Assembly (NCBI GenBank): GCA_037783415.1 | Contig: JAZGTN010000003.1 | Span: forward strand, 186,001-250,000 | DNA from: Leptasterias polaris | Taxonomy: Eukaryota; Echinodermata; Asteroidea; Forcipulatida; Asteriidae | Direction: 5' to 3' | DNA: 64,000 nt | In this document: positions 1 to 10,292 of the stretch, piece by piece | Numbering within the stretch: the first letter of the stretch is position 1 | Layout: each line of letters starts with the position of its first letter | Made by a program: the position numbers and the translations under genes | The notes under the pieces: model-generated | Told to the model about the DNA's origin: nothing | The model's input: the letters and a program-made list of their open reading frames with translations, nothing else | The model's database searches: none

Positions 1-313
1 AGTCTCTTTTGTCATCCTAAACATGTATTGAAGAGATACAGTTTGCTATGTAAAATTAATGAGCAGCCCCAGTTTGTGCTTATTGCATGGTGAACTACAG
101 AAGTTTTTTTTTTTTGGGGGGGAGAGAAAGAGGAGTTTGAGTATTGGGGTTTTCACATTTCATGCGTAATGCGTTTTCAATCCAGGGCGAACATAAAACA
201 ATTACATTATTTTGTTTACAAGTTGCCAGACACCCTGTCTTGTTTAGTGTTCACTGTAATTTGAAATTTTTGTTTACATTTTCTTATAAGTCTACATCAA
301 GCTGAACATTTTG
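1..313. other. AT-rich intergenic DNA, no gene seen
   Basis: No open frame with family resemblance, RNA gene or clear repeat boundary is visible. There is a short T-run followed by G-run near 105-122. Confidence 0.5.
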
Positions 314-775
314 ATAAGGTGGTCTTTTAGTGTGTCTGTATGCAAGAAGAGTAAGGAATGTATAGAATTAGTTTTGCAACATTCCCTTTTAATTTAGATG
401 TTTCTATTTAATTACTCAATTAAAATTGAAACTAGACAGGGAGGTCAACTTTGCGAATACATGACTAGTGTTGTTTTAATTTTTCTTGACATTAAATAAT
501 ACTCTTAACTCAAAAAATAATTCTTTGTGTACATAAGGTGGACGTTTAGTATGTCTTTTATTCAAGAAGGGTAAGGAACTCATACAATTAGTTTTGGCAG
601 CATTCTCTTAAAGGCAACGTGTCCCTTTAATTAAGCTGCTTTCTATTTATTTACTTAACTTAAATTGAAACTGAAGAGGGGTAGTTGACTTTTCAAAAAA
701 CAAGAGTAGTGTTTTCTATTTTTCTTGAAATAAAATAATTCTCCTAAACTCATAAAGCCTGATTTGTGTACATTA
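314..775. repeat. diverged tandem duplication, period about 219 bp
   Basis: Two imperfect copies follow each other. Both begin with ataaggtgg, followed by tttagt and the motif aagaagrgtaaggaa. Both then contain caattagttttg, a run of aattgaaactga, and tttttcttgaaa near the end. They differ by many substitutions and small indels, so this is an old duplication. No coding function is seen. Confidence 0.6.
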
Positions 776-971
776 AAAGTGTTTTTTGTCATTTACTCGT
801 GGAACACACTAAAAATTGATAGTAAATGGAGGCCACCATGTTTGTATCCTCAATTCTGAAAACTTTCCTGAAAACCTGAATATGACTATTGAATTCAACA
901 CCAGATTAGCTGAACATGTTTTGATCATATCTAGAAGTTAAGAAAGATTTGGAACTTTGCATGGTGGGGTC

Positions 972-1160
972 AGGTTTGCAGTGACACCATGTTTAAAATC
1001 TCGTTTGAGTACTGGTGGTTCTGAAAAGAACAGGTGGTTTGACAACTTCCTGAAGAGGATCGGAGCATACTGATCAAAAAATCAAGTTGTGACACCACTG
1101 TTTCTTTTCAGAACCACCAGTACTCAAAAGAGATTTTACACATGGTGTCACCGCAAACCT
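972..1160. repeat. long inverted repeat (foldback MITE-like), arms about 67 bp
   Basis: The left arm (972-1038) and right arm (1094-1160) are near-perfect reverse complements with a spacer of about 55 bp. The arm ends read aggtttgcagtgacaccatg and, on the other side, catggtgtcaccgcaaacct. A related sequence (ggtttgcggtaacaccatg) recurs near 9230 and 52,132, so this is one member of a dispersed family. Internal ORFs here are chance products of the palindrome. Confidence 0.75.
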
Positions 1161-1538
1161 CACCTGATTATAGACATTGTTCTTGTAATGACTATACATC
1201 CAATCTCAGTGAGCCAAATATTTACAGATTTATTTTTATCCAAGATTGTGGTTCTCAAAAAAGTTCCCCTTGTATAAGTTCCCCTTGTATAACTTCCATG
1301 TATGTAATGTGTACATGTAGTGTGAATACACACCAGTTGAATGCATTTCACTATTTTCCAGTGAGAGACACAACAGCATGAGCTTTATGTTTGACAAATA
1401 ATTTGTACATCTAACTTTTGAGTCTCATTTGGGAGCATTTACAAACATTTTATCAACTATAGGGGCTATAAATAACACACTAAATTCGGGTGAGAAGAGG
1501 AATTCTTGCAATATGATTGGCAATAACTTTGGGGGGTT
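1161..1538. other. intergenic, 3' flank of the P2X7-type gene
   Basis: This is low-complexity and AT-rich. A short direct repeat (agttccccttgtata) occurs twice near 1261-1290. Nothing else can be supported. Confidence 0.4.
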
Positions 1539-1683
1539 TTAAGTTACTATTAGTCTAGTGGTGGGTTGGGATGTCCTTCGGATGGCATCCATGATACATG
1601 AAGGAAGTGGCACTCTGTTGAACCTTCCAAGGTAGCCCCAACACCATCTGACAACTTGCCGGTAAGCCACATGGCGATATTTT
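1539..1683 (-). CDS. P2X7-type C-terminal domain protein, last exon
   Basis: This minus-strand exon starts after a pyrimidine-rich acceptor ending TTTGTTTGCAG and runs to a TAA at 1541-1539. It reads KYRHVAYRQVVRWCWGYLGR and then FNRVPLPSCIMDAIRR. The series aromatic-R-AYRQ, W-C-W-G-LGR, LPSC, IR is the C-terminal half of the cysteine-rich cytoplasmic domain of vertebrate P2X7. Invertebrates also carry this domain in stand-alone proteins with no channel part. Its phase (one base completing a codon) fits the donor at 2195. After IRR the sequence no longer follows the family (SQPTTRLIVT then stop), so the very end may be degraded. No channel domain is visible nearby. Confidence 0.72.
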
Positions 1684-1774
1684 CTGCAAACAAAGTAGTA
1701 GAAGAAAATCAAATTAGGTAAACAGTTGATGTTCTTCTTCTGATTTGTCCAGTCAAACAACTCATAGGAGATCA

Positions 1775-1791
1775 CCCCCCCCCCCCCCCCC
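1775..1791 (+). repeat. poly(C) tract, 17 C
   Basis: An uninterrupted run of 17 C follows the last P2X7-type exon boundary, inside the intron. Its length in the assembly is unreliable. Confidence 0.8.
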
Positions 1792-1817
1792 ACAACACAC
1801 ACCCTTACATATGACAG

Positions 1818-1940
1818 TAACGGGGTACTTCCATTGAGTAGTTAGTTATTCCCTTTTCTGAAGAAATCCTCTGTGGGGTACCACTACAACAAAGACAACC
1901 TTCTGGGGTAGCATTGTTCCATTGTTAAAAGTGCCCAGTA
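1818..1940 (-). mobile_element. short MITE, inverted relative to the copies at 20,021 and 37,897
   Basis: The sequence cggggtacttccattg ... ttgttaaaagtgcccagtaa is the reverse complement of the segment at 20,021-20,143. In that copy the ends are the inverted repeats TTACGGGGTACTT and AAGTACCCCGTAA. This copy is more diverged and sits in the intron between P2X7-type exons 2 and 3. Confidence 0.6.
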
Positions 1941-2194
1941 AGTTGGCATGTGTAAGCCCACATACACACACTTTTGGGTTCTGTAAAGAAGTCAAAAGCT
2001 GAAAAAGATGGGTCTCTGTTTTTTCTGTAACAGACTCGACAATTGTGACAGAGATCAGTGTTTTGAAAAATTCTTTTACTGCTTTTATGGTTGATAGTTA
2101 TCCTGAATTGTATAAATCTAATCCAACAGTCAATTATACTAGGGTTTGCTCATTACATTAATTTTACAGTTCAATTTAAAAACAAGACACTTAC

Positions 2195-2440
2195 TGGTCT
2201 AGGTCTAGAGTCCCTTCAACTGCATCCCTGCCATAGTATGCCCGGTACTGTAAATAAGCAGTTTGAAGTACAGCCGGGTGCAGACAGACTGCTTCAAACC
2301 AATCATGGACAGCTAGGCATTGGTTTTCATCCTCAATATCAATGTTCAATGCTGCCATTTGCTCTCTTGTCTTCTGCACTTCCTTACAGCAGATACAGTT
2401 CACTGCCAGTGGTTGAACCACATAGTGGTTGCATGAGCAC
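2195..2440 (-). CDS. P2X7-type C-terminal domain protein, central exon
   Basis: The acceptor TTTTTTCAG lies just above 2440, and the donor GTAAGTG follows at 2194-2188. The frame reads CSCNHYVVQPLAVNCICCKE, later FEAVCLHPAVLQTAYLQYR. This C-x-C, C-x-CC-x-E, FEAVCL, VL-x-x-AYLQYR pattern is characteristic of the P2X7 cytoplasmic 'ballast' domain, whose cysteines bind zinc in the vertebrate channel. The exon begins with the third base of the Trp codon whose first two bases end the exon at 3248, giving the family's W-C-x-C start. It ends in phase 2 (CA), which the next exon completes to Gln. The 246 nt contain no stop. Function in a stand-alone protein is not known. Confidence 0.82.
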
Positions 2441-2862
2441 CTGAAAAAATAAATAAATAAAATAAAATTAGGGAATAAGAATGTTGCTGTACTGATAAAA
2501 GATACAATTAGTAACATGACCAAGGCCGGAAATCCATGTGTCCGCAAACAGGTACAGACGGCTCACACAATGTTTCGCATTGTTTACCGATTGCAATGGC
2601 CGTTGTTTTCACTTTGTGTCACTGGGAATTTTTATTTTAGTTGAAAAATTGTTTGTAATTGTTTGTAGTTCTGTTTTAAAGAATAACATAACATGATACT
2701 GGCCTAAAAGAGAAATAATAAGCAAATGAGCTTGACATTAAAACTAATTAGGCTAGGACCTACCTCACTATTTATGCATTGCTAAACAAGTCAATGCGGT
2801 AGAACAGTGAAAGAAAATACGGCTTGTCCGTGGGGTATTGAAAACAAATATTATCACGGACA
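2441..2862. other. intron of the P2X7-type gene
   Basis: AT-rich intron sequence lies between the acceptor at 2441 and the duplicated 5' unit. No other feature is seen. Confidence 0.55.
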
Positions 2863-3247
2863 CACTGAACTGAGATTTGATGATTGATTTGTGAAAACAT
2901 TCATGGATAAACGAAAAATTAGAAAATAAAATAACATTCGTCCATTTCCCTTTCTCCATGGAACACAGTTCTCCGATAAGGATACCTGCGCTAACCCAAT
3001 GGGGAAAACTTTTGAGTGACACCGATTCAATTTTGACATGAAAACGTTACAGCAACCATATTGGACAACAGCAACCATTTCGTGATAAAAAGAAATCAAC
3101 GTTCTGCTGTTATTTCCATTCATTAGCGGCCTCATTCTTTGCAAATATGCCGCATAAAAATAAGTACTTCATGACGATAAACAGTGGGGGAGAGTAAACA
3201 ACAGTAAACATTGCATTGTTTGTTGTTCAAAAACCTGTGGGACTCAC

Positions 3248-3504
3248 CATTCAGTGTTATTTAGTCGCTCAGCTTCGCCTCCTGCATCAGGATTATCACC
3301 TTCGCGATCCTTGGCAGCCAGTGGCTCAAACCAACATGGTTCGGCAACTCCCCAAGCTTCATCAACGCCCTCTTCGTCTTCGGAGGAGCTCCCTCAACCG
3401 TCAGAGCTATCCTCACTATCAATACTATCATATGTATTTGCTAATTCTTCTTCGTCCACACTATGTTCCTCCCACGATCCGCTAGTGTCTGACTTTTTTT
3501 TTCG
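3248..3504 (-). pseudogene. P2X7-type gene, 5' exon, copy 1 (in-frame stop)
   Basis: The frame ends at donor TG|GTGAGTC in phase 2, so splicing to 2440 gives N-T-E-W-C-S-C, the expected entry to the P2X7-type domain. The encoded segment is acidic and serine-rich (DEEELANTYDSIDSEDSSDG, then SSSEDEE), ending AEPCWFEP and ERLNNTEW. A TGA at 3396-3394 interrupts the frame after SDG. The open stretch is bounded upstream by TAA (3507-3505), and no in-frame ATG is visible. As it stands the exon cannot give a full protein unless an unseen upstream exon or start and an unseen way around the TGA exist. It may be a decayed gene. Confidence 0.65.
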
Positions 3505-4390
3505 TTACCGTGAAAATAGCTATAGACGCGTACAATAAACACACTCTGCTGCGCGGGGGGTAAACAAGCCGTTTCCACTCATGTACGTCATCAAAGTCTA
3601 TGGTATATTTTCATCACGTGACACGCTGTTTCCAAAAACTCGCTATGAGGAGCTGCTGAACGCTGGTCAAAATGACCCTTTTTTTTAATTACGCAACCAC
3701 CGCTAAGGATTTTCTTTGAAATATACGTAATCATGAAACACAAATTGATTGGATTTCGGTAACGTTTAAATTATCTTAGTGCCGTTGAAGTAGATCTTTA
3801 AGCAGCTCATGGCTGAATGGCAAATGTCTTGTTTGCACTCCTTATTAGGAAAAAGACTCAACGACGCCGAAAATTAATCATAACACCGACCTCCTGCTCC
3901 CACGCTGCATGCTCTGTTCGAGGGGACGGTTTGGCTTTATTAATAGCGCTTGACTAGACACTTTCGTTTGGTGCTGGGGTTCGGGCAAACGGGGCAACCA
4001 TTCATCACTGAACTGAGATTTGATGATTGATTTGTGAAAACATTCATGGATAAACGAAAAATTAGAAAATAAAATAACATTCGTCCATTTCCCTTTCTCC
4101 ATGGAACACAGTTCTCCGATAAGGATACCTGCGCTAACCCAATGGGGAAAACTTTTGAGTGACACCGATTCAATTTTGACATGAAAACGTTACAGCAACC
4201 ATATTGGACAACAGCAACCATTTCGTGATAAAAAGAAATCAACGTTCTGCTGTTATTTCCATTCATTAGCGGCCTCATTCTTTGCAAATATGCCGCATAA
4301 AAATAAGTACTTCATGACGATAAACAGTGGGGGAGAGTAAACAACAGTAAACATTGCATTGTTTGTTGTTCAAAAACCTGTGGGACTCAC

Positions 4391-4647
4391 CATTCAGTGT
4401 TATTTAGTCGCTCAGCTTCGCCTCCTGCATCAGGATTATCACCTTCGCGATCCTTGGCAGCCAGTGGCTCAAACCAACATGGTTCGGCAACTCCCCAAGC
4501 TTCATCAACGCCCTCTTCGTCTTCGGAGGAGCTCCCTCAACCGTCAGAGCTATCCTCACTATCAATACTATCATATGTATTTGCTAATTCTTCTTCGTCC
4601 ACACTATGTTCCTCCCACGATCCGCTAGTGTCTGACTTTTTTTTTCG
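4391..4647 (-). pseudogene. P2X7-type gene, 5' exon, copy 2 (in-frame stop)
   Basis: This is the same exon as 3248-3504, 1143 bp away in the second tandem unit, with the same donor and the same in-frame TGA (4539-4537). The stop therefore predates the duplication. Splicing from this copy would have to skip the nearer copy to reach 2440. Confidence 0.65.
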
Positions 4648-4935
4648 TTACCGTGAAAATAGCTATAGACGCGTACAATAAACACACTCTGCTGCGCGGG
4701 GGGTAAACAAGCCGTTTCCACTCATGTACGTCATCAAAGTCTATGGTATATTTTCATCACGTGACACGCTGTTTCCAAAAACTCGCTATGAGGAGCTGCT
4801 GAACGCTGGTCAAAATGACCCTTTTTTTTAATTACGCAACCACCGCTAAGGATTTTCTTTGAAATATACGTAATCATGAAACACAAATTGATTGGATTTC
4901 GGTAACGTTTAAATTATCTTAGTGCCGTTGAAGTA

Positions 4936-6400
4936 GATCTTTAAGCAGCTCATGGCTGAATGGCAAATGTCTTGTTTGCACTCCTTATTAGGAAAAAGAC
5001 TCAACGACGCCGAAAATTAATCATAACACCGACCTCCTGCTCCCACGCTGCATGCTCTGTTCGAGGGGACGGTTTGGCTTTATTAATAGCGCTTGACTAG
5101 ACACTTTCGTTTGGTGCTGGGGTTCGGGCAAACGGGGCAACCATTCATCAGTGCATATTATACATCTTGTCAGCGGGGGTGGGGGGATGGGGGGCTAAAG
5201 GGGCAAGGGGGGCTGTGCTGAAGGGATCCCCTACCCCCAGTCCACGCTTGTTACGTCACTGGAGCTTTGACTAAAGGGTATTGACTGCTGTACGATACAG
5301 CCTTTTACCGGGGAAACCTTTCAGAGATTTTGGGGACATCTTTGAGAAATGTTCTTATTATTCTACAAGGCGAATAATGTTGATCCTTGAGTAAAATTAC
5401 ACAAACTTGTAAACATTGATCACGGTTATACAGTCATCTTGTTTTTTCCATGTATCACAAGCCCTCAACGTGGGGCTGGTATAAGAGACAGAATAGTCTA
5501 GGTTTTGTTGTTGTGTTATTTCATAATGGTATTAATAGTTTTATTTATGGTGGTAATACTGATTTCCCACGGGCAATAAAGTTATTGATAAATTAGTTCA
5601 GACGTTCATTTCAGTTCAACTGTGCATTCATTTCCACACGCAAGAAATCAGTAACACTTAATTGACATTCACTAAACCCCATAAGTGGGTTGACTTTCCG
5701 CGAACCATTTATTTTAATTTTTTAAATAAAAGATTACAATAGTGATTTATAAAGAATGAAAATAATAATAATGTACACTGAACAAAAGTCAGGCCAGCTG
5801 ACAATGTTTCAAGGTAATTTCAGCAAAAATAAAGAGTATTCTGTTATTTTCATTAACACGCATTCGAATTTACGCATGTTACCATATTTCTTTCCTATAG
5901 CTTTGGGTTCTTGTTAGCTATTTTCGCATTCATTTTCACTTTCATGCACATAATTATATCTTTTTCTCATTCGGGTTCGTTTCAGTGATTGTAGTATTTA
6001 TAGACATATTAATCATTCTTCAGTTGAAATTCTACTATCTACCTACACTTGTTGAAATTAAATATTTGACCAGCCTGTTGCTGTTGGCTTTTTTGAAAAC
6101 ATGATCATTGCGACCTAATGAACCGTTGAACGCTCTTATTTAACAAGTGATCGTGAATGTTAAATGGATGAAATTGAATTAGACCTTTTGACTAATGGAA
6201 TGGAGCATTATTTCTCAAACTAACTTGTATGAGACGGGTGTTAAACTCAATGATTTTTTTTTGAAATTCAAGCCGGAAACCTTATAGTAATATCAAAATG
6301 AAATTATTAATTGGTCATCTTTACCAAAAAAGTAATATAATAATAATAATAATAATGACAATTTGCATAGCACCCATCCATGAGGGTGTGCGTGTGTGTG
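4936..6400. repeat. repeat family X, unit 1 copy (halves P1 and P2)
   Basis: P1 starts at aagcagctcatggctgaatg and continues through ggttcgggcaaacggggcaa to ggcaataaagttattga near 5592. P2 starts near 5775 at caaaagtcaggccagctgac and runs to about 6350. Close copies lie at 24,228-25,870 and 42,105-43,570. A copy with the halves in reverse order lies at 19,300-21,165 and 37,176-39,043. No long ORF or terminal inverted repeat is seen. P1 also sits at the edge of each 1143-bp P2X7-type unit. Confidence 0.75.
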
Positions 6401-6404
6401 TGGT

Positions 6405-6426
6405 GGGGGGGGGGGGGGGGGGGGGG
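6405..6426 (+). repeat. poly(G) tract, 22 G, preceded by (GT)n
   Basis: A GT-rich stretch (6387-6404) runs into 22 consecutive G. The equivalent tract in unit 2 (26,173-26,192) has 20 G; unit 3 lacks it. Such runs can form G-quadruplexes and are error-prone in assemblies. Confidence 0.85.
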
Positions 6427-6439
6427 ATATGTATACACA

Positions 6440-7060
6440 TTCAAACCAGGAAACTATAACAAAAGAGAATTATAATTATAGGGTCCCCGGATGGATAAAA
6501 TGTCCCAAGTTGGAAAAGTCGTACAACAAGTTAGAGGTATACAAACAAAAGAGATGCGTTAGGGAATGTTTTGTCTGATGCAGAACATTGTCATAGTTAT
6601 GTGCTAAACCTAATCTAATACAACTTTTATCCATAATTAGATGACGTATTTTCCTTTACTTTGTCAAATACTCATGAATAATTGTTAACAAAACAGAGTT
6701 GAATTCGGTGCAGTAATTAATTTGTATACGGCTGGAAGTAAAACTAACTCCGAAGATCACGAGGGTTATCCGAACCAAAAATGTGGTTAGGATAACCCAC
6801 GTGACCTTCGTTTTTTTAAACATGCTAAAAAACGGCCAAAATTGATGGTTTCTTTCAGGAACCGTTCTTATCCATTCCTGGAAGACATTTGGAGTCATGT
6901 TTTAGTATATTTTGTAGGCAAAATAGCCGAACGAAGCCGGTCTGTCCCTTTAAACTTCAATTACTTTGGGACAGTATGATAGCATGACTTATAATACACG
7001 AGCAAAACATTGTGTACAATTTTGATGTATACGACATTTATTTATTTAGGCCTGGTAGCC
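6440..7060. repeat. spacer segment with GGTTATCC hairpin, unit 1
   Basis: This segment is shared with 26,207-26,815 and 43,575-44,120. It contains a short hairpin, gggttatccgaacc and its complement around 6764-6799, with one mismatch here and perfect in unit 2. ORFs in this stretch are shared by position rather than by protein conservation and look non-coding. Confidence 0.65.
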
Positions 7061-7065
7061 TTCTC

Positions 7066-7575
7066 AGTATTACAATTGCTATCCATAAGGAAATTGTGTA
7101 CAAATAATAAAGATTAAAATAGTAAAATAGTAAAATACTCTCAAAATTACTAAAATACTCTCAGTATTACAACTGCTATCTATAATGACAGTGTGTACAA
7201 ACAGTACAGATTAAAATAGTAAAATAGTAAAATACTCTTACAGCTGCTATCCATAAGGAAACTGTGTACAAACAGTAAAGATTAAAATAGTAAAACAGTA
7301 AAATACTCTCAAAATTACTAAAATACTCTCAGTATTACAACTGCTATCTATAATGACACTGTGTACAAACAGTACAGATTAAAATAGTAAAATAGTAAAA
7401 TACTCTTAAAATTACTAAAATACTCTCAGTATTACAACTGCTATCTATAATGACACTGTGTACAAACAGTACAGATTAAAATAGTAAAATAGTAAAATAC
7501 TCTTACAGCTGCTATTCATAAGGAAACTGTGTACAAACAGTAAAGATTAAAATAGTAAAATAGTAAAATACTCTC
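7066..7575. repeat. minisatellite, unit 1
   Basis: Repeats of roughly 75-100 bp are built from ctctcagtattacaactgct, atctataatgacactgtgta, caaacagtacagatt and taaaatagtaaaatactct. Six or so full or partial repeats occur here. The same array is at 26,820-27,140 and 49,488-50,250, with different copy number. Confidence 0.88.
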
Positions 7576-8410
7576 AGGGCAATAAGAAAATCCATGTATC
7601 TAAAACAGAAAACTGAGGGTAAAAAATAATAATAATAATAACAAGGTCAGACGTAAAAAACAGTGAAGTACATCCCCAAAACAGAGTGCATAAAAATATA
7701 AACACACGAATAAAACAATTATATAACTTTATGTTCATAGGGTTACACCATCGCACTGCATGAAGAGGCAAATATCTTTAAAACAAAAGAGTGTATACAG
7801 AAGCCAGTAACAGGCAGGAATCAGGCATTACAATTTGAACTAAATATTTAAAGGTATATCGGGAATACTTTTGGTTAGTGTCAAAGACCAGTATCCTCAC
7901 CTGGTATGCCCCAACATATGCATACAAATAATTAACCTAATAGAATGTTGGCTCAATTGGTCATCGAAGGTGCAACAAATTAATGAAAGAAAACCAAAAA
8001 TTGTTGTATAGAATTGTGTGCAGAATCATGCCTGAAGCCTTTCTCAGATTTAAAGTTGTTGGTGATTTTTCTAAAACTACATTACTTCAAAGGGTCTCGT
8101 TTCTAACAATGTTTTATAACATCAACAGCTATTCAGTGCTCTTTCCCAGGTAGGTTGTAAAATAGTAAAATACTCTCAGGGCAATAAGAAAAGCCATGTA
8201 TCTAAAACAGAAAACTGAGGGTAAAAAAAAATTAATAACAAGGTCAGACGTAAAAATACAGTGAAGTACATCCCAAAAGCAGAGTGCATAAAACTACATT
8301 ACTTCAAAGGTTCTCGTTTCTAACAATGTTTTATAACATCAACAGCTATCCAGTGCTCTCTATCAGGTAGGTGGTTGTGATCACTAATTTGTGGAGTAAT
8401 TACCAAAGGT
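7576..8410. repeat. spacer segment with relic MITE (about 7850-8410), unit 1
   Basis: From about 7850, aaaggtatatcgggaatact ... tgtcaaagaccagtatcctc ... ttggtcatcgaaggtgcaac ... gtggagtaattaccaaagg looks like a diverged, reversed member of the MITE family at 12,086-12,453. Shared blocks include caattggtcatcgaag, gaaagaaaacca and ggtaattacca-like ends. It is interrupted near 8158-8290 by a second copy of the preceding segment (aaatactctcagggcaataa). Confidence 0.55.
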
Positions 8411-9405
8411 ATTTTTGTATTATTTTTATTTTATTTGCCATAACAGTACAAAACAAAATACAAGACAATATACCCCGAGATGGGCAAGGGACAACAAAAG
8501 CAAATACATACTATGATCTGTAGATCTGTTGCCCCACATCTGGAGTAGGCCTACACAATGAAATAAATATAGATTTAAACATATAATATAGTACACGCAA
8601 TAATAAAAGCAGATAATTATACAAAACCAATAATAAATAATAAATAACTAATTTGTAAAACGAAAATAAATAAGTATAATGTATACAATTGCAGTAAACA
8701 ACAAGGAAGTAAGAAATGTAAGAAAAAGAAAACAATTGAGACAAAGGACAACCCAACCACCCCCCCCCCCAAAAAAAATATATAATAATAATAATAATTA
8801 TAATAATTATATATAATAATGTAAGTAAACAAAAGGCGTGGTAATTATAGAAAAATTTAGTATTAAAAAATGGTTTAAAAAAAGTATTACAGAGAGCATG
8901 CACAAGATTAAGAAATAAAACTGGGATTTGAAATTTCTAAGAGTGTTGACCTACCAACGCAGAGTGTTCAGGCCGATCAGGACTAACTTTAGAGTTGGAG
9001 GTTTAGTCATTTGACATTAGAACAATAATATCTCCTGAGTGTTGTAATAAAATCTGTTTGATATTCATAGATTTATTACACTCCCACAGACGCAGGCAAG
9101 AGATTCAGAACACACAGTGTTGTGAATACAGAAAGAGCTTGCATGTTTTGGTATTTTATGAAACACTATGTAATTCTATAGATCATATGGGTTTTGAAGC
9201 ATTGCATGGTGAGGTATCAATGTATATTTGGTTTGCGGTAACACCATGTGTGTATATATATAGACCATTTATTACATTTGCTTACAAAAAGAGTGACCTT
9301 GCACATTCTAATGCATTTCCTGACAGGCAAGATACTACATGGTCACATGGGAAAATGTACATTTTGTGTCATAATTTTCACATAAATTAAAGACTTACAA
9401 AAGGA
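8411..9405. repeat. about 1-kb spacer block absent from unit 2
   Basis: This block is present here and in unit 3 (51,366-52,315) but missing in unit 2. There, ccaaaggtgtacacctttt joins directly what flanks the block here, so either unit 2 deleted it through the short ggtgtacacc-like homology or it was inserted earlier. It contains a poly(C) run (8760-8770) and A/T simple repeats. The open frame at 9058-9390 is part of repeat DNA and I do not consider it a gene. Confidence 0.7.
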
Positions 9406-9605
9406 AAAGCTGTACACCTTTTGAGATGTCCCCCCTTTCTTTATATACAAAGTTGAGAAAAATCAGACAGTGCAATCTCCATAAAACATAAGATTTATTG
9501 TATTCTTCCATTGGGCTGTGTGAAAAATGTGCCTGCAGGAAGTCCATGCTCTGTGGCTCTTTTGTTAACATGTGATGTCACAGGTCACATGGTCTGTAGG
9601 TTCAG
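9270..9605 (-). repeat. inverted copy of intron DNA from the EGF gene
   Basis: Read on the minus strand this segment matches 61,013-61,310 in gene C (gacatcacatgtt, aacaaaagagccacagagc, ggagattgcactgtct, gggggacatctca). A shorter match is at 14,690-14,800 in gene A. The gene C intron holds the longest form. Either a dispersed element landed in both places or intron DNA moved into the spacer in reverse orientation. Confidence 0.65.
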
Positions 9606-10286
9606 CTTTCAAAATAAGGGGTACCAATACATTTAGACCAGTTCCCTCCCTTTTGAAATGAAACAACTTGAATAAATACGTTTAGATTTACACGCACCGA
9701 AGAAAACTCTAGCAGGAGAAGAATATTAGTTTTAAAAGCAACTAATTATTAATACAGTACTACTAAATAGAATCCTGAGATTTAGATCAAATAACAATGA
9801 GCTCAAATGACTATAGACGCAAAATATATAATGGCAAACCGCGATTGCGTCCGTCTTCCGGGGCGAATTTGAATTCTACTCCAGTAAAAACGGTGAAAAC
9901 AACACATCAAGTGTCGGTATACGTGATGTCTGCTTGTCAAAAATGGTTCGCATGAAAATCTAAATTCATACATACTTGTAAGATGTTGGTCTGTCTGCCC
10001 GGATGGAAACCTCAGGTGGCGGACATGGTCACAATTGTGTTTGCTAGTAGTAGTTCAGGCCTAAAAAAAAAAAAAGCACATCAGGTACATGATCAATGCT
10101 ACATTACGAAATGCTACATTAAAAACAAAAACAAAAGGAACTTCCAAAACTACTTAAATGAAAAAGGTATATAAAACTGATTCTCAGAGGACAATTCCGG
10201 CCCGTTAATTTCGGTATAAATTCACCTCAACCCTTTACACTAAACACAGTCCAGGCAATGGAGACGCCAGAATTGTAGATGTGATC
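9606..10286. other. 3' flank of gene A, no other gene seen
   Basis: This stretch lies downstream of the last exon in the direction of transcription and is near-identical to 27,970-28,625 and 52,500-53,170. It contains short A-runs. No confident polyadenylation site was assigned. Confidence 0.45.
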
Positions 10287-10292
10287 AGGACT

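Larger units (their letters stand above)
2863..5148. repeat. 1143-bp direct tandem duplication (two copies)
   Basis: Copy 1 is 2863-4005 and copy 2 is 4006-5148. I see no difference between them, so the event is very recent or an assembly artefact. The junction at 4004-4007 joins the end of the unit (aaccattcat) to its start (cactgaactgag), with only a CA of microhomology to the sequence that follows copy 2. Each copy holds the 5' exon of the P2X7-type gene plus the head of repeat family X (from about 3793 and 4936), so the duplication spans the boundary between gene and spacer. Confidence 0.93.

Noticed and set aside
3216..3538. Plus-strand frames rich in Ser/Pro over the P2X7-type 5' exon
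   Set aside because: The minus strand gives an acidic exon whose donor and phase join exactly to a recognisable P2X7-type exon; the plus frames are its shadow.
7066..7575. CRISPR-like array of regularly spaced repeats
   Set aside because: Repeats run head to tail with no unique spacers, and the setting is eukaryotic; this is a minisatellite.
9058..9390. Plus-strand open frame of 110 codons (132 codons in the unit 3 copy at 51,958)
   Set aside because: It overlaps dispersed repeat sequence (ggtttgcggtaacaccatg and the inverted intron segment), differs in length between copies, and has no recognisable domain.
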